This document shows, piece by piece, positions 6,013 to 6,917 of a stretch of 6,917 nt of DNA. The stretch covers positions 1 through 6,917 of the forward strand of contig JAJSAJ010001122.1 in NCBI GenBank assembly GCA_024274855.1, read 5' to 3'. A program made the translations under genes and the position numbers. The notes beneath the pieces are model-generated. The model saw nothing but the letters and a program-made list of their open reading frames with translations. It did no database searches and had not been told where the DNA came from. Positions within the stretch are counted from its first letter, which is position 1; each line of letters begins with the position of its first letter. The DNA is from Planctomycetota bacterium (GTDB lineage: Bacteria; Planctomycetota; Planctomycetia; Pirellulales; Pirellulaceae).

Positions 6013-6917
6013 ATGATACGCAAATTGACTGGATTCGTGATCGTTTTCTTGATGCCGGTGGCCGTTTCGGCTGTCCATGCGGGCGATGCCGGTCCACGGT
6101 GGTCGATCGACCAGGCAAGAGCCTGGCAACGTGAGCGAGGATGGCTTGTCGGATGCAATTTCATTCAAAGTACAGCCATCAATCAACTCGAGATGTGGCA
6201 GGCAGAGACATTCGATCTGCCTACGATCGATCGTGAATTGGGTTGGGCTGAATCGTTGGGATTCAACTCCGTGCGAGTCTATCTGCACGATCTGTTATGG
6301 CAGCGGGACCCGAAGGGGCTGCTTGAGCGGATGGACCGATTTCTGGGTGTTGCAGACAAGCATCACATCGGAGTGATGTTTGTGTTATTCGATTCTTGTT
6401 GGGATCCGTTTACAAAACCGGGCACGCAACGTGTGCCAAGACCTCACGTGCACAATTCCGGCTGGATACAAAGCCCCGGTGCCGAAATTCTTAAGGATCG
6501 TTCACGACACCAGGCACTCCGTTCATACGTTTTGGGTGTCATTGGCCGTTTTCGCAATGACCGTCGCATCGATGCATGGGATGTCTGGAACGAACCGGAC
6601 AATCTCAATGTGTCGGCGTACGGCAAAGTCGAGTTGCCGAACAAAGCCGATCTGGTTCTTCCGCTGTTGGAAAAAGTATTTACGTGGTCCCGTCAAGCCA
6701 AGCCGACCCAGCCCTTGACATCGGCGGTCTGGATTGGAACATGGGCCGATCCCGACAAGCTAAACCCAACGGAACGGGTTCAATTAGGTCAGTCAGATAT
6801 TATCAGCTTTCACAACTACAGTGATCTGAACCAGCTGAAAGAATGTGTCAAGAATTTAAAGCGTTACCATCGTCCTTTGAGCTGCACGGAGTACATGTCG
6901 CGAGGTAACCGCAGCAC
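6013..6917 (+). CDS. Secreted GH5/cellulase-family glycoside hydrolase (5' part; runs off the window)
   Basis: An open frame of 301 codons runs from ATG 6013 to the window edge with no stop. An in-frame TGA at 6001-6003 leaves this ATG as the start, with a weak AGGGATGAG about 8 bases upstream. The signal peptide is IRKLTGFVIVFLMPVAVSA, probably cut at VHA|GD (residue 23). The mature part is a TIM-barrel of the GH5/cellulase type: RGWLVGCNFIQSTAINQ (first strand), LGFNSVRVYLHDLLW, IGVMFVLFDSCWDP, then IDAWDVWNEPDN with candidate acid/base Glu194, SFHNYSD with His267 and Tyr269, and LSCTEYM with candidate nucleophile Glu293. This indicates hydrolysis of beta-linked polysaccharide in the periplasm or outside the cell; the exact substrate and family cannot be fixed. 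Roughly the last tens of residues or more lie beyond the window. No disruption is seen, in contrast to the broken hydrolase genes to the left. Confidence 0.85.
   Translation, partial: MIRKLTGFVIVFLMPVAVSAVHAGDAGPRWSIDQARAWQRERGWLVGCNFIQSTAINQLEMWQAETFDLPTIDRELGWAESLGFNSVRVYLHDLLWQRDPKGLLERMDRFLGVADKHHIGVMFVLFDSCWDPFTKPGTQRVPRPHVHNSGWIQSPGAEILKDRSRHQALRSYVLGVIGRFRNDRRIDAWDVWNEPDNLNVSAYGKVELPNKADLVLPLLEKVFTWSRQAKPTQPLTSAVWIGTWADPDKLNPTERVQLGQSDIISFHNYSDLNQLKECVKNLKRYHRPLSCTEYMSRGNRS

Noticed and set aside
5377..6288. Open frame of 303 codons on the minus strand through the porin start and the divergent spacer
   Set aside because: It overlaps the porin N-terminus and the GH5-like 5' end in other frames, and its composition is irregular with no domain.
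1..6917. CRISPR array, tRNA or rRNA gene
   Set aside because: No regularly spaced direct repeats of CRISPR length, no tRNA-like cloverleaf with the conserved TTCGA loop context, and no rRNA-like sequence were seen on reading both strands.

Overview
The window looks like chromosomal DNA from a planctomycete, most likely of the Pirellula/Rhodopirellula type. This is inferred from the gene families (secreted GH127-type and cellulase-like hydrolases, a parallel beta-helix protein, a FadL-type porin, an IS66 remnant) and from the loosely packed, repeat-bearing intergenic DNA. No rRNA or other taxonomic marker is present, so the assignment is provisional.

Bases 1 to about 2550 are a gene graveyard. 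Going left to right it holds unassigned coding-like scraps (1-350); a piece of a right-handed parallel beta-helix protein (to 712); the C-terminal part of what may be a large 2OG-Fe(II) oxygenase-like protein (about 713-1326); on the minus strand, the C-terminal 48 codons or so of an IS66-family TnpB (1312-1455) abutting the broken 5' part of a secreted, probably glycosidase-like gene (1471-1850); about 450 bases with no recognisable gene; and a scrap of a GNAT acetyltransferase (2310-2543). Nearly every piece is truncated on one or both sides.

Bases 2573-4241 are a GH127 (DUF1680, beta-L-arabinofuranosidase-like) gene that still has its ribosome-binding site, signal peptide and natural C-terminus. 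It is broken by an in-frame TGA where tryptophan is expected (3182-3184) and by an internal deletion with a frame change near 3345-3400, which removes part of the catalytic site.

Bases 4242-4421 are a short convergent intergenic region filled with repeat-like sequence. Bases 4422-5711 (minus) encode an intact FadL/OmpP1-family outer-membrane beta-barrel. About 300 bases of divergent spacer follow, containing a 32-base motif that recurs at the left end of the window in the opposite orientation. From 6013 to the window end runs the intact 5' part of a secreted GH5/cellulase-like hydrolase with both candidate catalytic glutamates visible.

Only the porin and the GH5-like enzyme look functional. 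The region reads as a polysaccharide-degradation neighbourhood being eroded by deletion, IS activity and nonsense mutation. I did not find a convincing new multi-gene system. The most interesting leads are the dispersed intergenic motifs and the mosaic of truncated genes.
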